Shown here: positions 1-9,015 of the stretch, in pieces
Numbering within the stretch: the stretch's first letter is position 1
Layout of the letters: each line of letters begins with the position of its first letter
Source of the DNA: Oscillospiraceae bacterium
Lineage (GTDB): Bacteria > Bacillota > Clostridia > Oscillospirales > Oscillospiraceae
Assembly (NCBI GenBank): GCA_017398725.1
Contig: JAFQFA010000015.1
Span: forward strand, 1 to 64,000
Reading direction: 5' to 3'
Length of the DNA: 64,000 bases
Program-made: the position numbers and the translations under genes
The notes under the pieces: model-generated
Database searches by the model: none
Told to the model about the DNA's origin: nothing
What the model saw: the letters and a program-made list of their open reading frames with translations, nothing else

Positions 1-46
1 ACAACTTATTCATGCTGCGTCACAATTATTCGCTAAAACACGCAAA

Positions 47-68
47 TTTGTTGTCAATTTGTTGTCAA
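47..68. repeat. Tandem 11-bp direct repeat TTTGTTGTCAA x2
   Basis: Two adjacent perfect copies of an 11-bp unit lie at 47-57 and 58-68, in the short stretch (1-112) beyond the 3' end of lysS. No gene is visible in 1-112. The repeat could be a protein-binding site or a remnant of an integration site, but nothing here identifies it. Confidence 0.5.
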
Positions 69-112
69 CCAAAAGCTGAAAAGCCGAAAAAGCGTTGCGG
101 CACAAGGGTTTT

Positions 113-1606
113 TCACTCAAGGGGCCGCATCGTGGGGAACAGGATGACCTCGCGGATGGTATCGGTACCAGTGAGAAGCATGACGCAGCGGTCGATGCCC
201 ATACCCATGCCGCCGGTGGGGGGCATGCCGTATTCCATGGCGTTGAGGAAATCCTCGTCCAGCATTTCGGTTTCATCGTCGCCCCGCTCCCGCTGCTCCA
301 CCTGCTTCATGAAGCGACCTCTCTGGTCGATGGGGTCGTTCAGCTCGGAGTAGGCGTTTGCCAACTCAGAGTGGCAGATAAACAGTTCAAAACGCTCGGT
401 CAGCCGGGGATCGACAGGGCTGCGCTTGGTCAGGGGGCTGACCTCCACAGGGTACATGGTAATGAAGGTAGGCTGGATCAGGTGCTCTTCCACTCTCTGG
501 TCAAAGCAAGCATACAGGGCGTTGCCCCATGTCTTTTCAGCAGCATCCGCCAGTTCCACGCCCTTGGCCTTGGCAGCAGCCACGGCCTCGGCATCATCGG
601 TAATCGCGCCAAAGTCGATGCCCACATATTCCTTAACCGCATCCACCATAGTCAGCCGGCGCCAGCCGGGGGTCAGGTCGATCTGCTCGCCCATCCACTC
701 TACCTGATAGGTGCCCAGAATTTCCTGCGCTGCACCGGAAATGATGCCCTCGGCAATATCCATCATATCGTGGAAATCCGCATAGGCCTGATACAGCTCC
801 ACAGAGGTAAACTCCGGGTTATGCTTGGGGTCCATGCCCTCGTTCCGGAAAATTCTGCCGATCTCATACACCCGGTCCATACCGCCGATGATCAGCCGCT
901 TCAGGGGCAGCTCCGTGGCGATACGCATGAACATATCGATGTCCAAGGTGTTATGGTGGGTAATGAAGGGACGGGCAGAAGCACCGCCGGCAATGGTGTT
1001 CAGCACCGGGGTCTCTACCTCAATGTAGTTCATATTATCCAAGTAGTTGCGCATGAACTTGATGAACTTGGAACGGATCACAAAGTTCTGCTTGACCTCG
1101 GGATTGACCATCAGGTCCACATAGCGCTGACGGAAGCGGATCTCCTTATCGGTCAGGCCGTGGTACTTTTCGGGCAGAGGCAGCAGGGATTTAGAGAGCA
1201 GGGTCACGGTCTTTGCCCGGACGGAGATCTCCTCGGTCTTGGTCTTGAACACTTCGCCTTCCACGCCGACGATATCGCCGATATCGTTCTTCTTGAAACG
1301 GGCGTACTCCTCCTCACCCAGCTCATCGATCTTGACGAACAGCTGGATACGGCCGGTGCAGTCCTGCAGGTCGCAGAACATGACCTTGCCCTGACCGCGC
1401 TTGCTCATCAGACGGCCGGCGACCCGGACGGTCTTACCCTCGTAGCCTTCGTAATCTGCCTTGATGGCGGCAGAATCCGCATTAAAATCAAACTTGGTCT
1501 GCAGGAAGGGGTCTCTGCCCTCCGCCTGCAAAGCTGCCAGCTTATCCCGGCGCACCTGCACCTGATCGCTGTAGCTCATTTCTGTCTGGGGTTCAAACTT
1601 TGCCAT
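113..1606 (-). CDS. lysS: Lysyl-tRNA synthetase, class II
   Basis: Charges tRNA-Lys with lysine in the cytoplasm. The 497-residue product has the usual class II layout: an N-terminal OB-fold anticodon-binding domain (about residues 50-150) and a catalytic domain. Motif 2 is seen as FRNEGMDPKHNPEFTSVE around residue 254 and motif 3 as GMGIDRCVMLL near residue 470. Length is typical of bacterial LysS. It starts 4 bp after the greA stop, so the two are cotranscribed from the greA promoter, a common Bacillota arrangement. The ribosome site is GAGAGGGCTAAGAAG. The leader has no room for a T-box. Confidence 0.97.
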   Translation of the reverse strand: MAKFEPQTEMSYSDQVQVRRDKLAALQAEGRDPFLQTKFDFNADSAAIKADYEGYEGKTVRVAGRLMSKRGQGKVMFCDLQDCTGRIQLFVKIDELGEEEYARFKKNDIGDIVGVEGEVFKTKTEEISVRAKTVTLLSKSLLPLPEKYHGLTDKEIRFRQRYVDLMVNPEVKQNFVIRSKFIKFMRNYLDNMNYIEVETPVLNTIAGGASARPFITHHNTLDIDMFMRIATELPLKRLIIGGMDRVYEIGRIFRNEGMDPKHNPEFTSVELYQAYADFHDMMDIAEGIISGAAQEILGTYQVEWMGEQIDLTPGWRRLTMVDAVKEYVGIDFGAITDDAEAVAAAKAKGVELADAAEKTWGNALYACFDQRVEEHLIQPTFITMYPVEVSPLTKRSPVDPRLTERFELFICHSELANAYSELNDPIDQRGRFMKQVEQRERGDDETEMLDEDFLNAMEYGMPPTGGMGMGIDRCVMLLTGTDTIREVILFPTMRPLE

Positions 1607-1610
1607 CTTC

Positions 1611-2090
1611 TTAGCCCTCTCGAGAGATATCTACGACCTTCATCTGGTAGGAACCGGCGGGTGCGTTGACCATAAAGGTGTCACCAATGCCCTTGCCCAC
1701 CACAGCGCGGCCGAAGGGAGAGTCGTCGGAAAGCTTATACTCCATGGGGTTGGCTTCCTGAGAACCGGTAATCTTGTAAACAGTCTTTTCGCCGGTGGCC
1801 AGATCTTCCACGGTCACCTTGCAGCCCAGACCGACACGGCCGGAAAGCTCGTTCTCATCCTCGATGATTACAGCATGAGACAAAATATCCTCGATCTCGG
1901 CAATGCGGCCATAGAGCTTTGCCTGCTCATTCTTAGCAGCATCGTACTCGGAGTTTTCGGACAAGTCACCGTAGGAACGGGCTTCCGCGATCATAGCGGC
2001 GATTTCACGCTCACGGGTGGTCTTGAGGTAGTTGAGTTCCTTTTCCAACTCGGAGAGCCGCAGACTGGTAATCTTAAATTCCTTTGCCAT
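1611..2090 (-). CDS. greA: Transcription elongation factor GreA
   Basis: Stimulates cleavage of the nascent transcript in backtracked RNA polymerase. The 159-residue product has the N-terminal antiparallel coiled coil with the acidic tip region (AEARSYGDLSENSEYDAAK) and a C-terminal FKBP-like domain ending near GSYQMKVVDIS. Length matches the family. It is the first gene of the greA-lysS operon, preceded by AAGAAAGGA and a good sigma-A promoter. Confidence 0.96.
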   Translation of the reverse strand: MAKEFKITSLRLSELEKELNYLKTTREREIAAMIAEARSYGDLSENSEYDAAKNEQAKLYGRIAEIEDILSHAVIIEDENELSGRVGLGCKVTVEDLATGEKTVYKITGSQEANPMEYKLSDDSPFGRAVVGKGIGDTFMVNAPAGSYQMKVVDISREG

Positions 2091-2135
2091 CTTGAAAAAT
2101 CCTTTCTTTAAAGAAAAATTTCCATATCTTTTTCC

Positions 2136-2164
2136 ATTATAGAGGAATAATCTCCATTCGTCAA
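2136..2164 (-). promoter_or_regulatory. Sigma-A promoter of greA-lysS
   Basis: Read on the minus strand, TTGACG (2164-2159) and TATAAT (2141-2136) are separated by 17 bp, about 45 bp upstream of the greA start. Confidence 0.8.
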
Positions 2165-2177
2165 GCGCAATACCGGG

Positions 2178-3344
2178 TTATTTTTTCAATGCTTCCATGG
2201 CGGCCAGCACCTGCGGGTCTTCCATAGGCTCCAGAAGGCCGGCATAGATCTTTGCTGCGGTCTGTTCATCCACTTCCACAACAATTTCCGGAATCAAACC
2301 GCCCTCCTCTTCCAGACAGCGGCCTTTGGGGGTAAAGTATTTACCGATGGAAAGGGCTACCGCTGAGCCGTCGCCCAGCTGGATGGTGTTTTGGAAATAG
2401 CCTTTTCCCACGGTAGGCTGCCCTACCAGCACCGCCCAGTCATACTCCTCCAAAGCGGCAGCAAAGAATTCCGCAGCAGAAAAACTATCCCCGTTGATCA
2501 GCACTGCCATGGGCATTTTCAGACATTTTTCATCGGAGGGATCCACCGTTTCCTGCCCGGTATAGAACTGACTGCGGAAAAGATCCCCCGCCGGCAGCAG
2601 GTAATCCAAAAGGGTTACCAGTTCTTCTTTGAATCCGCCGGGGTTGAACCGCACATCAAATATCAAAGAGGTGGCACCCTGCTGGGTAAGTGCTTCGATC
2701 TGGGCAATGGTCTCCTGCGCACACCGGTCATTGAAATTGGCAATGGTGATATAACCGATGCCGCCTTCCAGCATTTGCCCGGAGGCCACTTTGGTCAGAA
2801 GCTGCTTGCGCTCTACCGCAAAGGTTTGTTCCGCACCGGAGCGCAGAACTGTCAGCTCCACAGTTGTGCCTTCCTTGCCCCGGATCAAGCTCCGGACACC
2901 GTCGATCCCCAACTGGGAAACCGGCTGTCCCTGTGCTTTCACCAGCACATCCCCGGGTTGGATTCCTGCCGCCAGCGCGCCACCGTCAGGCTCCACCCGG
3001 ATAATATCAAAGCCGGTTTTATCCGGACGCGCAGTAATGGTAATGCCCACGCCCACATAAGCATTTTTGGTATGCTCCTCATTGGCCTGCATCTGGGATG
3101 CCGGAATATAATAGCTCCACCGGTCCGGCAATGCTTCCACCATACCGTTGGCCGCGCCGTCCTCCAATGCCTGCGGATCTGCCTCGCCGATAAAGCAAGT
3201 GTCGATAAGATAGCGCAGGGTTGTCAGCTTACTGCCGGGCTGCCGGAGCATAAAATACATGGTGCTGACGCAGGTAACCACCGCCACCAGCACATAAGTC
3301 AGCACCCGCAAAAGAAGGGTAAACCAACGCTTTTTCTCGTTCAT
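2178..3344 (-). CDS. S41 C-terminal processing peptidase (CtpA/CtpB type)
   Basis: Membrane-anchored serine protease acting outside the membrane. The start MNEKKRWF at 3344 is chosen because GGAAGGTGG lies just upstream; this gives 388 residues. An N-terminal membrane segment (about residues 11-30) is followed by a PDZ domain (about 80-160) and the S41 core. The Ser-Lys dyad is visible as Ser in GDSFSAAEFF and Lys in PTVGKGYF. It is the last gene of ftsE-ftsX-M23-ctpA. In Bacillus subtilis ctpB also follows ftsX, so a role in processing a division or sporulation envelope factor is reasonable; the substrate is unknown. Confidence 0.9.
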   Translation of the reverse strand: MNEKKRWFTLLLRVLTYVLVAVVTCVSTMYFMLRQPGSKLTTLRYLIDTCFIGEADPQALEDGAANGMVEALPDRWSYYIPASQMQANEEHTKNAYVGVGITITARPDKTGFDIIRVEPDGGALAAGIQPGDVLVKAQGQPVSQLGIDGVRSLIRGKEGTTVELTVLRSGAEQTFAVERKQLLTKVASGQMLEGGIGYITIANFNDRCAQETIAQIEALTQQGATSLIFDVRFNPGGFKEELVTLLDYLLPAGDLFRSQFYTGQETVDPSDEKCLKMPMAVLINGDSFSAAEFFAAALEEYDWAVLVGQPTVGKGYFQNTIQLGDGSAVALSIGKYFTPKGRCLEEEGGLIPEIVVEVDEQTAAKIYAGLLEPMEDPQVLAAMEALKK

Positions 3345-3374
3345 AATACTGCCACCTTCCATACAGAACAAGCT

Positions 3375-3398
3375 CCCACAGCCCCATAGGGCTGTGGG
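3375..3398 (-). terminator. Intra-operon hairpin between M23 gene and ctpA
   Basis: A 10-bp stem (CCCACAGCCC / GGGCTGTGGG, 4-nt loop) lies between the two genes. It lacks a clear T-run, so it may act as an mRNA stabiliser or weak attenuator rather than a full terminator. Confidence 0.45.
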
Positions 3399-3405
3399 AT
3401 GATTG

Positions 3406-4641
3406 TCAGATCTTGATGTACTTTGCCGGATTCACATGAGAACCCTTATAAAGGATGCTGAAATGCAGGTGCGGTCCGGTGGATGCACCGGTAGAACCCA
3501 CATAACCGATCACCTGACCGGCATCTACCTTCTGACCCTTTTTCACAATGTAGTGGGTCATATGCATGTACTGGCTGGAAAAACCGTCGCCGTGGTCCAA
3601 GGTCACATAGTAACCGGCAGAGGAAGAATACTTTGCCACAGTGACCGTGCCTGCCCGGGTGGCCTTGATGGGCGTACCACTGCTGGCCGCCAAGTCTACA
3701 CCGTAGTGGAACTTCTTATAACCGTACACAGGATGGATCCGCCAGCCGTAAGCACTGGACACCCGCTTATATTTACAGGGAACGATCCATTTTGCGCTGG
3801 AACTGGGGGCGCTGCCGGAGCTGCTTCCGGAATTATTAGAGGCATTTTGTTCCTCTTTTTTATCATTATATGCATTTTGAGCGTCCTTAATATCGCTCTT
3901 CAAATCAGCAGCGTCATCTTCGGCCTTGTCCAGCAGCTTTTGATACTCCTCACCTTTGGAGATCAGCTCCGCCAGCAGCTTATCTGCTTCGGCACGCCGC
4001 TCCTCCAGCACTTTTTCCGACTCTACCAGTTCGGCTTTGGATTCTTCCAGTGCAGTCCGTTCTTTTTCCAGAACGATCTTCGCTTCCTCCACCTGCTTGG
4101 AAACAGCGCTCATCTCTTTCAGCCGGCGCTGATCGGATGCGGCGATCTCCTCCACCATGTTCAACCGGTCCAGCAGGTCGGCAAAGCTATTGGCCTTAAA
4201 CAGCACAGACCAGTAGGAAACAGCACCGTCCTCTTCCATGGCGCGGATACGCTGCTTATTCTTGATGTTCAGCTCTGCCAAGCGGGCATTGGCTTCATCC
4301 AATTCCTCCTGCTTGTCCGCGATCATCAGCACATAAGTAGCGATCTGTTCGTTCAGATTGGCTGTCTGCTCATGGAGCATGAAGATCTCCTGATCGATAG
4401 TGCCTTTCTGTTTCACGATGGCCTGCATATCGCTCAGGTTATCAGAAAGCTGTCCTTTCAGCCCCTTGATTTCTTTATCAATCTCTTTTTTCTGGTCTTT
4501 CAGGGCGTTGAGCTGCTTTTCCAGCTCACTGAGGCTGGCGCCGCTGACCGTTTGCGGCAGCACCGCGCTTACCAAGCCAAAGGTCATGACCAGCGCCAAA
4601 ACCAAGGCAAGCGCCCCGACCCAAGGTTTTCTGTTTCTCAT
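3406..4641 (-). CDS. Coiled-coil murein hydrolase with M23 domain (FtsEX partner, EnvC/PcsB-like role)
   Basis: Secreted peptidoglycan endopeptidase. The start MRNRKPWVG at 4641 follows AAGGAG; the product is about 411 residues. A signal sequence (about residues 8-32, ending near VSGA) precedes a long coiled coil (about 35-260), a Ser/Asn-rich linker (NNSGSSSGSAPSSS) and a C-terminal M23 lysostaphin-like domain with the zinc motifs HYGVDLA and HLHF. The M23 residues are intact, so unlike PcsB (CHAP domain) or the EnvC activator this protein should cut the wall itself. It lies directly after ftsX, whose extracellular loop is the expected docking site for the coiled coil. Confidence 0.92.
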   Translation of the reverse strand: MRNRKPWVGALALVLALVMTFGLVSAVLPQTVSGASLSELEKQLNALKDQKKEIDKEIKGLKGQLSDNLSDMQAIVKQKGTIDQEIFMLHEQTANLNEQIATYVLMIADKQEELDEANARLAELNIKNKQRIRAMEEDGAVSYWSVLFKANSFADLLDRLNMVEEIAASDQRRLKEMSAVSKQVEEAKIVLEKERTALEESKAELVESEKVLEERRAEADKLLAELISKGEEYQKLLDKAEDDAADLKSDIKDAQNAYNDKKEEQNASNNSGSSSGSAPSSSAKWIVPCKYKRVSSAYGWRIHPVYGYKKFHYGVDLAASSGTPIKATRAGTVTVAKYSSSAGYYVTLDHGDGFSSQYMHMTHYIVKKGQKVDAGQVIGYVGSTGASTGPHLHFSILYKGSHVNPAKYIKI

Positions 4642-4663
4642 TATATACTCCTTATATACACCT

Positions 4664-5548
4664 TTATACGTCCATGAACTTGCGGATGGATGTCCAGCTG
4701 CCCAAAATGCCAACAAACAGGCCGGCAGCGGTAAAGGTAATGATCATAGGCAGCAGCAGTTCCTTAAAGGGAACAAAGCTGAAAAGCTGCAAAGTATCGA
4801 TGCTTGCCAGATTGGCGAGCAGTGCATCGTACATCAGCCATTCTGCACCGAATGCCAAAACGGCGCCCAGCATACCCAAGGTAAAGCCCTCTACCACGAA
4901 AGGCAGGCGGATAAAGGCATTGGTCGCACCCACCATTTTCATAATGGCGATCTCATCCCGGCGGTCATACATTGCAAGCTTGACCGTATTGGAAATGATC
5001 AGCAGGGACACCACCAGCAACACGGAAATCACCGCAACTGACACGATCTGCAGCATATTCTGCAAGGTGGTAAAGCCTTCTGCCAGTTCATAGGCGGCAT
5101 TGATCTTGGCAACACCGGGGATCTGCTCCAGTTCAGCAACCGTCTGCTTCATCTGGGCATTGTCCATCAACGTTACCACATAACGGTGGCGCAGATCCTG
5201 CGCATCCACGCCGGAAAAGGCTTCATCGCCCTGATGGTCTTCCACAAAGCTCTTCAGCGCATCCTCCCGGGAGACGAACTCCGCCTGCAGGACATTGGAA
5301 ATGGTGTTGATCTTGGTGCCGACGCTTCTTGCTTCCGCATCGGGAAGGGTCTCGTCCACATAGACCAGAATCTCATTGGTCTTATTCAGATCGTCCACCA
5401 TAATATTTACATTATAAATAAGGATGGAAAAGCTGCCCACGATCAGCAGGCAGGCCACCGTAACGCACACGGCCGCAAAGGACATGAATCCGTGGAGGAA
5501 AATTCCCCGGATGCCCTCTTTCAATAAGTACCCAAAATTATTCTTCAT
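4664..5548 (-). CDS. ftsX: Cell division protein FtsX
   Basis: Integral membrane subunit of the FtsEX complex, which transmits ATP hydrolysis to wall hydrolases at the septum. Starting at 5548 (MKNNFGYLL, preceded by GGAAGGA) it has 294 residues. Predicted membrane segments lie near residues 22-45, 165-190, 215-240 and 265-288, with a large extracellular loop between the first two. The start overlaps the ftsE stop by 11 bp, so translation is coupled. Confidence 0.94.
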   Translation of the reverse strand: MKNNFGYLLKEGIRGIFLHGFMSFAAVCVTVACLLIVGSFSILIYNVNIMVDDLNKTNEILVYVDETLPDAEARSVGTKINTISNVLQAEFVSREDALKSFVEDHQGDEAFSGVDAQDLRHRYVVTLMDNAQMKQTVAELEQIPGVAKINAAYELAEGFTTLQNMLQIVSVAVISVLLVVSLLIISNTVKLAMYDRRDEIAIMKMVGATNAFIRLPFVVEGFTLGMLGAVLAFGAEWLMYDALLANLASIDTLQLFSFVPFKELLLPMIITFTAAGLFVGILGSWTSIRKFMDV

Positions 5549-6224
5549 AGTGCCTGTATCCTTCCATTCCGTCGCTGACCACAAGGCCTTCATCAATGGC
5601 GATGACCCGATTGCCGAACTGCTGCACCAGATTCATCTCGTGGGTGACAACCAACAGTGTTGTACCCAGCTTATTAATCTCTTGCAGCAGGTTCATGATC
5701 TCCAAGGAGCGGGCCGGATCAAGGTTACCGGTGGGCTCGTCGGCAATAATGGTGGAGGGATTGTTCACCAAGGCTCTGGCAATGGCCAGACGCTGCTGCT
5801 CACCGCCGGAAAGCTCCGTGGGATGGCGGCGGCTCTTGGTTTCCAAGCCAACCAGCTCCAACACATAGGGAACACGCTCCCGGATCTGATGCTCCTTAGC
5901 GCCCACCGCACGCATGACAAATGCCACATTATCATATACCGTTTTACTTTCGATCAGGCGGAAATCCTGAAACACAACGCCCACTGTGCGGCGCAGATAA
6001 GGCACTTCCCGCTTGCGGATCCGCTCCAGAGAGTAGCCGTTCACATGGACAGTACCGCTGGTGGGCTTCAGCTCGCCGGTGATCAGCTTGATAATGGTGG
6101 ACTTGCCGGAGCCGGAAGGGCCCACCAAGAACGCAAACTCACCATCTTCGATCTGCATGGTAATACCCCGCAGAGCATGGGTGCCTACGGAGTAGGATTT
6201 GGTTACATCAACAAATTCGATCAT
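5538..6224 (-). CDS. ftsE: Cell division ATP-binding protein FtsE
   Basis: ATPase of FtsEX. The 228-residue ABC protein shows Walker A GPSGSGKST, signature LSGGEQQRLAIARA, Walker B IIADEPTGNLDP and the H-loop VVTHEMN. It is the first gene of the ftsE-ftsX-M23-ctpA operon. A 17-bp palindrome sits at the -35 position of its likely promoter. Confidence 0.95.
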   Translation of the reverse strand: MIEFVDVTKSYSVGTHALRGITMQIEDGEFAFLVGPSGSGKSTIIKLITGELKPTSGTVHVNGYSLERIRKREVPYLRRTVGVVFQDFRLIESKTVYDNVAFVMRAVGAKEHQIRERVPYVLELVGLETKSRRHPTELSGGEQQRLAIARALVNNPSTIIADEPTGNLDPARSLEIMNLLQEINKLGTTLLVVTHEMNLVQQFGNRVIAIDEGLVVSDGMEGYRHYEE

Positions 6225-6283
6225 ATATCTTTCTCCTATACAGGATTATGGATAAAATACTAAAGTTTTACCACATATAAAGT

Positions 6284-6317
6284 ATTATACCGGGGACAAC
6301 TGTTACAAATTGTAACA
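6284..6317 (-). promoter_or_regulatory. ftsE promoter region with operator-like palindrome
   Basis: On the minus strand a TATAAT -10 box lies at 6289-6284. The -35 position is not consensus and is instead covered by the perfect palindrome TGTTACAAATTGTAACA (6301-6317). This suggests a regulated promoter, activator-dependent or repressible. Confidence 0.5.
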
Positions 6318-6378
6318 TATTGCAATCAACCTGTCAACACACCCGGCAAAAAAATGACATGTTAAAATTACCAAAAAA

Positions 6379-6405
6379 CTTGGGCCGCACCGGGTGCGGC
6401 CCAAG
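6379..6405 (-). terminator. Terminator of PucR/CdaR-type regulator
   Basis: A 13-bp GC-rich stem (CTTGGGCCGCACC with its complement) is followed on the minus strand by a T6 run. Confidence 0.8.
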
Positions 6406-6432
6406 GGCAAAAGACCTGATCGGCCCTTCCTC

Positions 6433-7521
6433 TTAGCGGCTTTCCCGGGAGGACAGGTACTTACGGACCATCAGCGCCACTTTAAATACGATAGCATGGT
6501 CAAACTGGCGCAGGTCCAAGCCGGTAAGCTTTTTGATCTTTTCCAGCCGGTAGACCAATGTGTTCCGGTGGACAAAAAGCTTCCGGGAAGTTTCAGAAAC
6601 GTTCAGGTTGTTTTCAAAGAATTTATTAATGGTAAACAGCGTCTCCTGATCCAGAGAATCGATGGAGTTCTTTTTGAACACCTCGCTGAGGAAAATCTCG
6701 CACAAAGTGGTGGGCAGCTGATAGATCAGCCGGCCAATGCCCAGATTCTCATAGTTGATGATGCTCTTTTCCGTATCAAAGACCTTACCCACATCGATGG
6801 CGGTCTGGGCTTCTTTGTAAGCATCTGCCAGCTCCCGCAGGTGGGTCACCACGGTGCCGATACCAATGACCGTTTTGATAAACAGTTCATTACGCAGGGT
6901 ATCCTCCATAGAACGGGCCATCCGCTCCAGATCCTCCGGTTCCGTTTCACCGGCAAGCTGCTTGACCACTGCGATATCTGTTTCGTTAATGCTGATAACG
7001 AAATCCTGCAGCTTATCGGAAAACATACCGGAAAGCACATCCACCGTAGCCACATCGCTGCGGCCCAGCTGCCGCACCAAAAATACCGCTCTGGGAGCAT
7101 CGGTGGCAAAGTGCAGCTCTTTTGCCCGGATATAAATATCGCCGGGCAGAATATTATCCATAATGATGTTCTTAACGAAGGTACCACGGTCGTGCTTTTC
7201 TTCGTAGAACATTTTGGCGTCGTTCAGGCAAATGTAAGCCAGATTGCAATATGTACGAGCCTGATCGTCATCACCGGTGCAGAACACGGCGTACTCCAGA
7301 ACGTTGGTGCTGCTAACAATGGCGCGGAACGTCTTCTGGCCGAAGGTCACCGCAGATTCCGTGCTGCCGGCTACTTTCAACGCCGCATCCGGCCAGCGCT
7401 CTCCCAAAAGGGAAACATCCGTGCAGGATACCACGCAGCCCTCGGTATCTACCACACCGAAGATACGGTCAGGCACTTCCTTAAGCTGGACGATCACGCT
7501 TTGAAATACACTATTGGACAT
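6433..7521 (-). CDS. PucR/CdaR-family helix-turn-helix transcriptional regulator
   Basis: Probable DNA-binding regulator of unknown target. The start MSNSVFQSV at 7521 follows CTAAGGAGGTC and gives 362 residues. The C-terminal about 60 residues carry the PucR-type HTH (VSETSRKLFVHRNTLVYRLE followed by KIKKLTGLDL). The N-terminal half resembles sensory domains of this family but no ligand can be deduced. It is a single-gene transcript with its own promoter and terminator, located upstream of the division operon, so it could act on that operon; there is no direct evidence. Confidence 0.85.
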   Translation of the reverse strand: MSNSVFQSVIVQLKEVPDRIFGVVDTEGCVVSCTDVSLLGERWPDAALKVAGSTESAVTFGQKTFRAIVSSTNVLEYAVFCTGDDDQARTYCNLAYICLNDAKMFYEEKHDRGTFVKNIIMDNILPGDIYIRAKELHFATDAPRAVFLVRQLGRSDVATVDVLSGMFSDKLQDFVISINETDIAVVKQLAGETEPEDLERMARSMEDTLRNELFIKTVIGIGTVVTHLRELADAYKEAQTAIDVGKVFDTEKSIINYENLGIGRLIYQLPTTLCEIFLSEVFKKNSIDSLDQETLFTINKFFENNLNVSETSRKLFVHRNTLVYRLEKIKKLTGLDLRQFDHAIVFKVALMVRKYLSSRESR

Positions 7522-7577
7522 TCCTAAGACCTCCTTAGAAAATTGCACAAAAACGCAATACACAAAATTGCCCTATT

Positions 7578-7606
7578 ATTATATATCTGTTTTTGGCAAT
7601 TTGCAA
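7578..7606 (-). promoter_or_regulatory. Promoter of PucR/CdaR-type regulator
   Basis: TTGCAA (7606-7601) and TATAAT (7583-7578) on the minus strand with a 17-bp spacer, about 57 bp upstream of the start. Confidence 0.75.
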
Positions 7607-7678
7607 GTGCTTTTTGACATTTTATTGCAAAACACCCCTTAATTTTTATACAATTTCCCTAAGTGCCGTCGAAAAAAA

Positions 7679-7711
7679 GCGCATTTCCCAGCTTCACAGC
7701 GGAAAATGCGC
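7679..7711 (-). terminator. Terminator of pseudouridine synthase gene
   Basis: Stem GCGCATTTCC / GGAAAATGCGC flanked by T-runs on both strands (TTTTTTT after it on the minus strand), 13 bp past the stop codon. Confidence 0.75.
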
Positions 7712-7723
7712 CTGTTTTTTTCG

Positions 7724-8416
7724 TCATTTCTCCAACAAATCGATCTCTTCATCGGTCAGTTCCCGGACACCGCCTCGGGGTAAATTGCCCAAAGAAAGCG
7801 CCCCTTCCTGCTGCCGCTCCAGATACAGCACCGTCATACCTCTGGAAGCCATCATCCTTCGGACCTGATGGTATTTCCCCTCGCAAACCGTGATACGGCT
7901 TTCTCCGGGGCCTAATGGCTCTAAAAGGGCGCTCCGGCACAATGTGCCGTCCCGCAATGTCAGTCCGCTGTGAAACGCCTCCACATCCGCCTGCGTTGCC
8001 TGCCCCTCATGCCGGGCATAGTAGACCTTGGGCACCTCTTTTTTGGGGCTGATCAAGCGGTGGAGCAGATCCCCGTCATCGGTAAACAGCAGCAGTCCTT
8101 CGGTCTGCTTATCCAGCCGCCCCACCGGCTTCAAATGCCGATATGCCGCCGGGAGCAGTTCCATGACCGTCGCAGACAGGTCATCCTCTGTGGCCGTCAC
8201 ATACCCCGCCGGCTTATTGAGCATCACCACCAAACGCCCGCGAACCCGCAACGGCTGTCCATCCAGACAAACCTGCGCTGTTGCAGTGTCCAGCTTCATA
8301 CTGCCGTCGCCGGTAACCCGTCCGTCCACCGTAATCCGACCGCTTTTTAAGATCTGTTTCACCTGACTGCGGCTGCCGATACCGCAATCACAGAGGAATT
8401 TGTCCAATCGTTCCAT
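7724..8416 (-). CDS. RsuA/RluB-family 16S/23S rRNA pseudouridine synthase
   Basis: Isomerises uridine to pseudouridine in rRNA. The 230-residue protein starts with an S4 RNA-binding domain (MERLDKFLCDCGIGSRSQVK) and continues with the synthase core, whose catalytic Asp lies in KPVGRLDKQTEGLLLFTDDG. The end shows the family motif GKYHQVRRMMASRG. Length fits the RsuA branch, but RsuA and RluB/E/F cannot be separated by eye. Confidence 0.93.
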   Translation of the reverse strand: MERLDKFLCDCGIGSRSQVKQILKSGRITVDGRVTGDGSMKLDTATAQVCLDGQPLRVRGRLVVMLNKPAGYVTATEDDLSATVMELLPAAYRHLKPVGRLDKQTEGLLLFTDDGDLLHRLISPKKEVPKVYYARHEGQATQADVEAFHSGLTLRDGTLCRSALLEPLGPGESRITVCEGKYHQVRRMMASRGMTVLYLERQQEGALSLGNLPRGGVRELTDEEIDLLEK

Positions 8417-8489
8417 GGTTTCTCCGTTCTATCCCTCCCTGTCTGCGAATATCCTCATACTGTGAATCATCACTGGGAGGGATCTATAA

Positions 8490-8981
8490 ATGTTCTTTAT
8501 GACCGCTAAATTGGATCTGAAAAAAATATTGATCATATTGGCTGCTGCAGCCTTGCTGATCATCGGGGTATTGGCCATTTTCGGCGGAAGCAAGGAAACC
8601 GTTGCCACCGGCGCCGGAACCGTTTCCGGCAATGACGCCAGAGTAAATTTCCTGAAAGAATTGGGCTGGCAAGTCAGCGCTTCTCCGGTAGAATCCAGTC
8701 AGGTACGGATCCCCAAGGATCCCACCGAGCTGTATGACCGCTACAACGCCCTGCAAAAAAGCTTAGGCTACGACCTGAGTTCTTATGCCGGCAAAGCCGT
8801 TATGCGCTATGTATATAAGGTCCACAATTTCCCCGGTGCTACCGAACCGGTATACGCAACCCTGCTGGTACACAAAAACAAAGTCATTGGCGGCGATGTC
8901 ACCGACACCTCCGCCAAAGGTGTCATGCAAGGCTTAAGCAAAGCCCCCGCTCCGGAAACCACGCAGCCTGTAAAGCCGTAG
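8490..8981 (+). CDS. DUF4830-like membrane-anchored protein
   Basis: Function unknown. The 163-residue product starts at 8490 after GGGAGGG. It has one N-terminal membrane segment (about residues 11-31, rich in I/L/A), then a small extracytoplasmic domain with LGWQVSASPVESSQVRIP and RYVYKVHNFPG, and a Pro-rich tail (KAPAPETTQPVKP). The pattern 'residue LGW...IP...Y..LQ...G.DL..Y.G' resembles the DUF4830 family. It stands alone between the divergent pseudouridine synthase gene and the FMN riboswitch. Confidence 0.7.
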   Translation: MFFMTAKLDLKKILIILAAAALLIIGVLAIFGGSKETVATGAGTVSGNDARVNFLKELGWQVSASPVESSQVRIPKDPTELYDRYNALQKSLGYDLSSYAGKAVMRYVYKVHNFPGATEPVYATLLVHKNKVIGGDVTDTSAKGVMQGLSKAPAPETTQPVKP

Positions 8982-9015
8982 GTTTTCCCATTTATTTTAC
9001 CACATTGCCCCGGGG

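Noticed and set aside
10..276. 88-codon minus-strand frame at the window start, considered as an integrase tail
   Set aside because: It overlaps the lysS 3' end in another frame and shows no integrase motif; only the short direct repeat is recorded.
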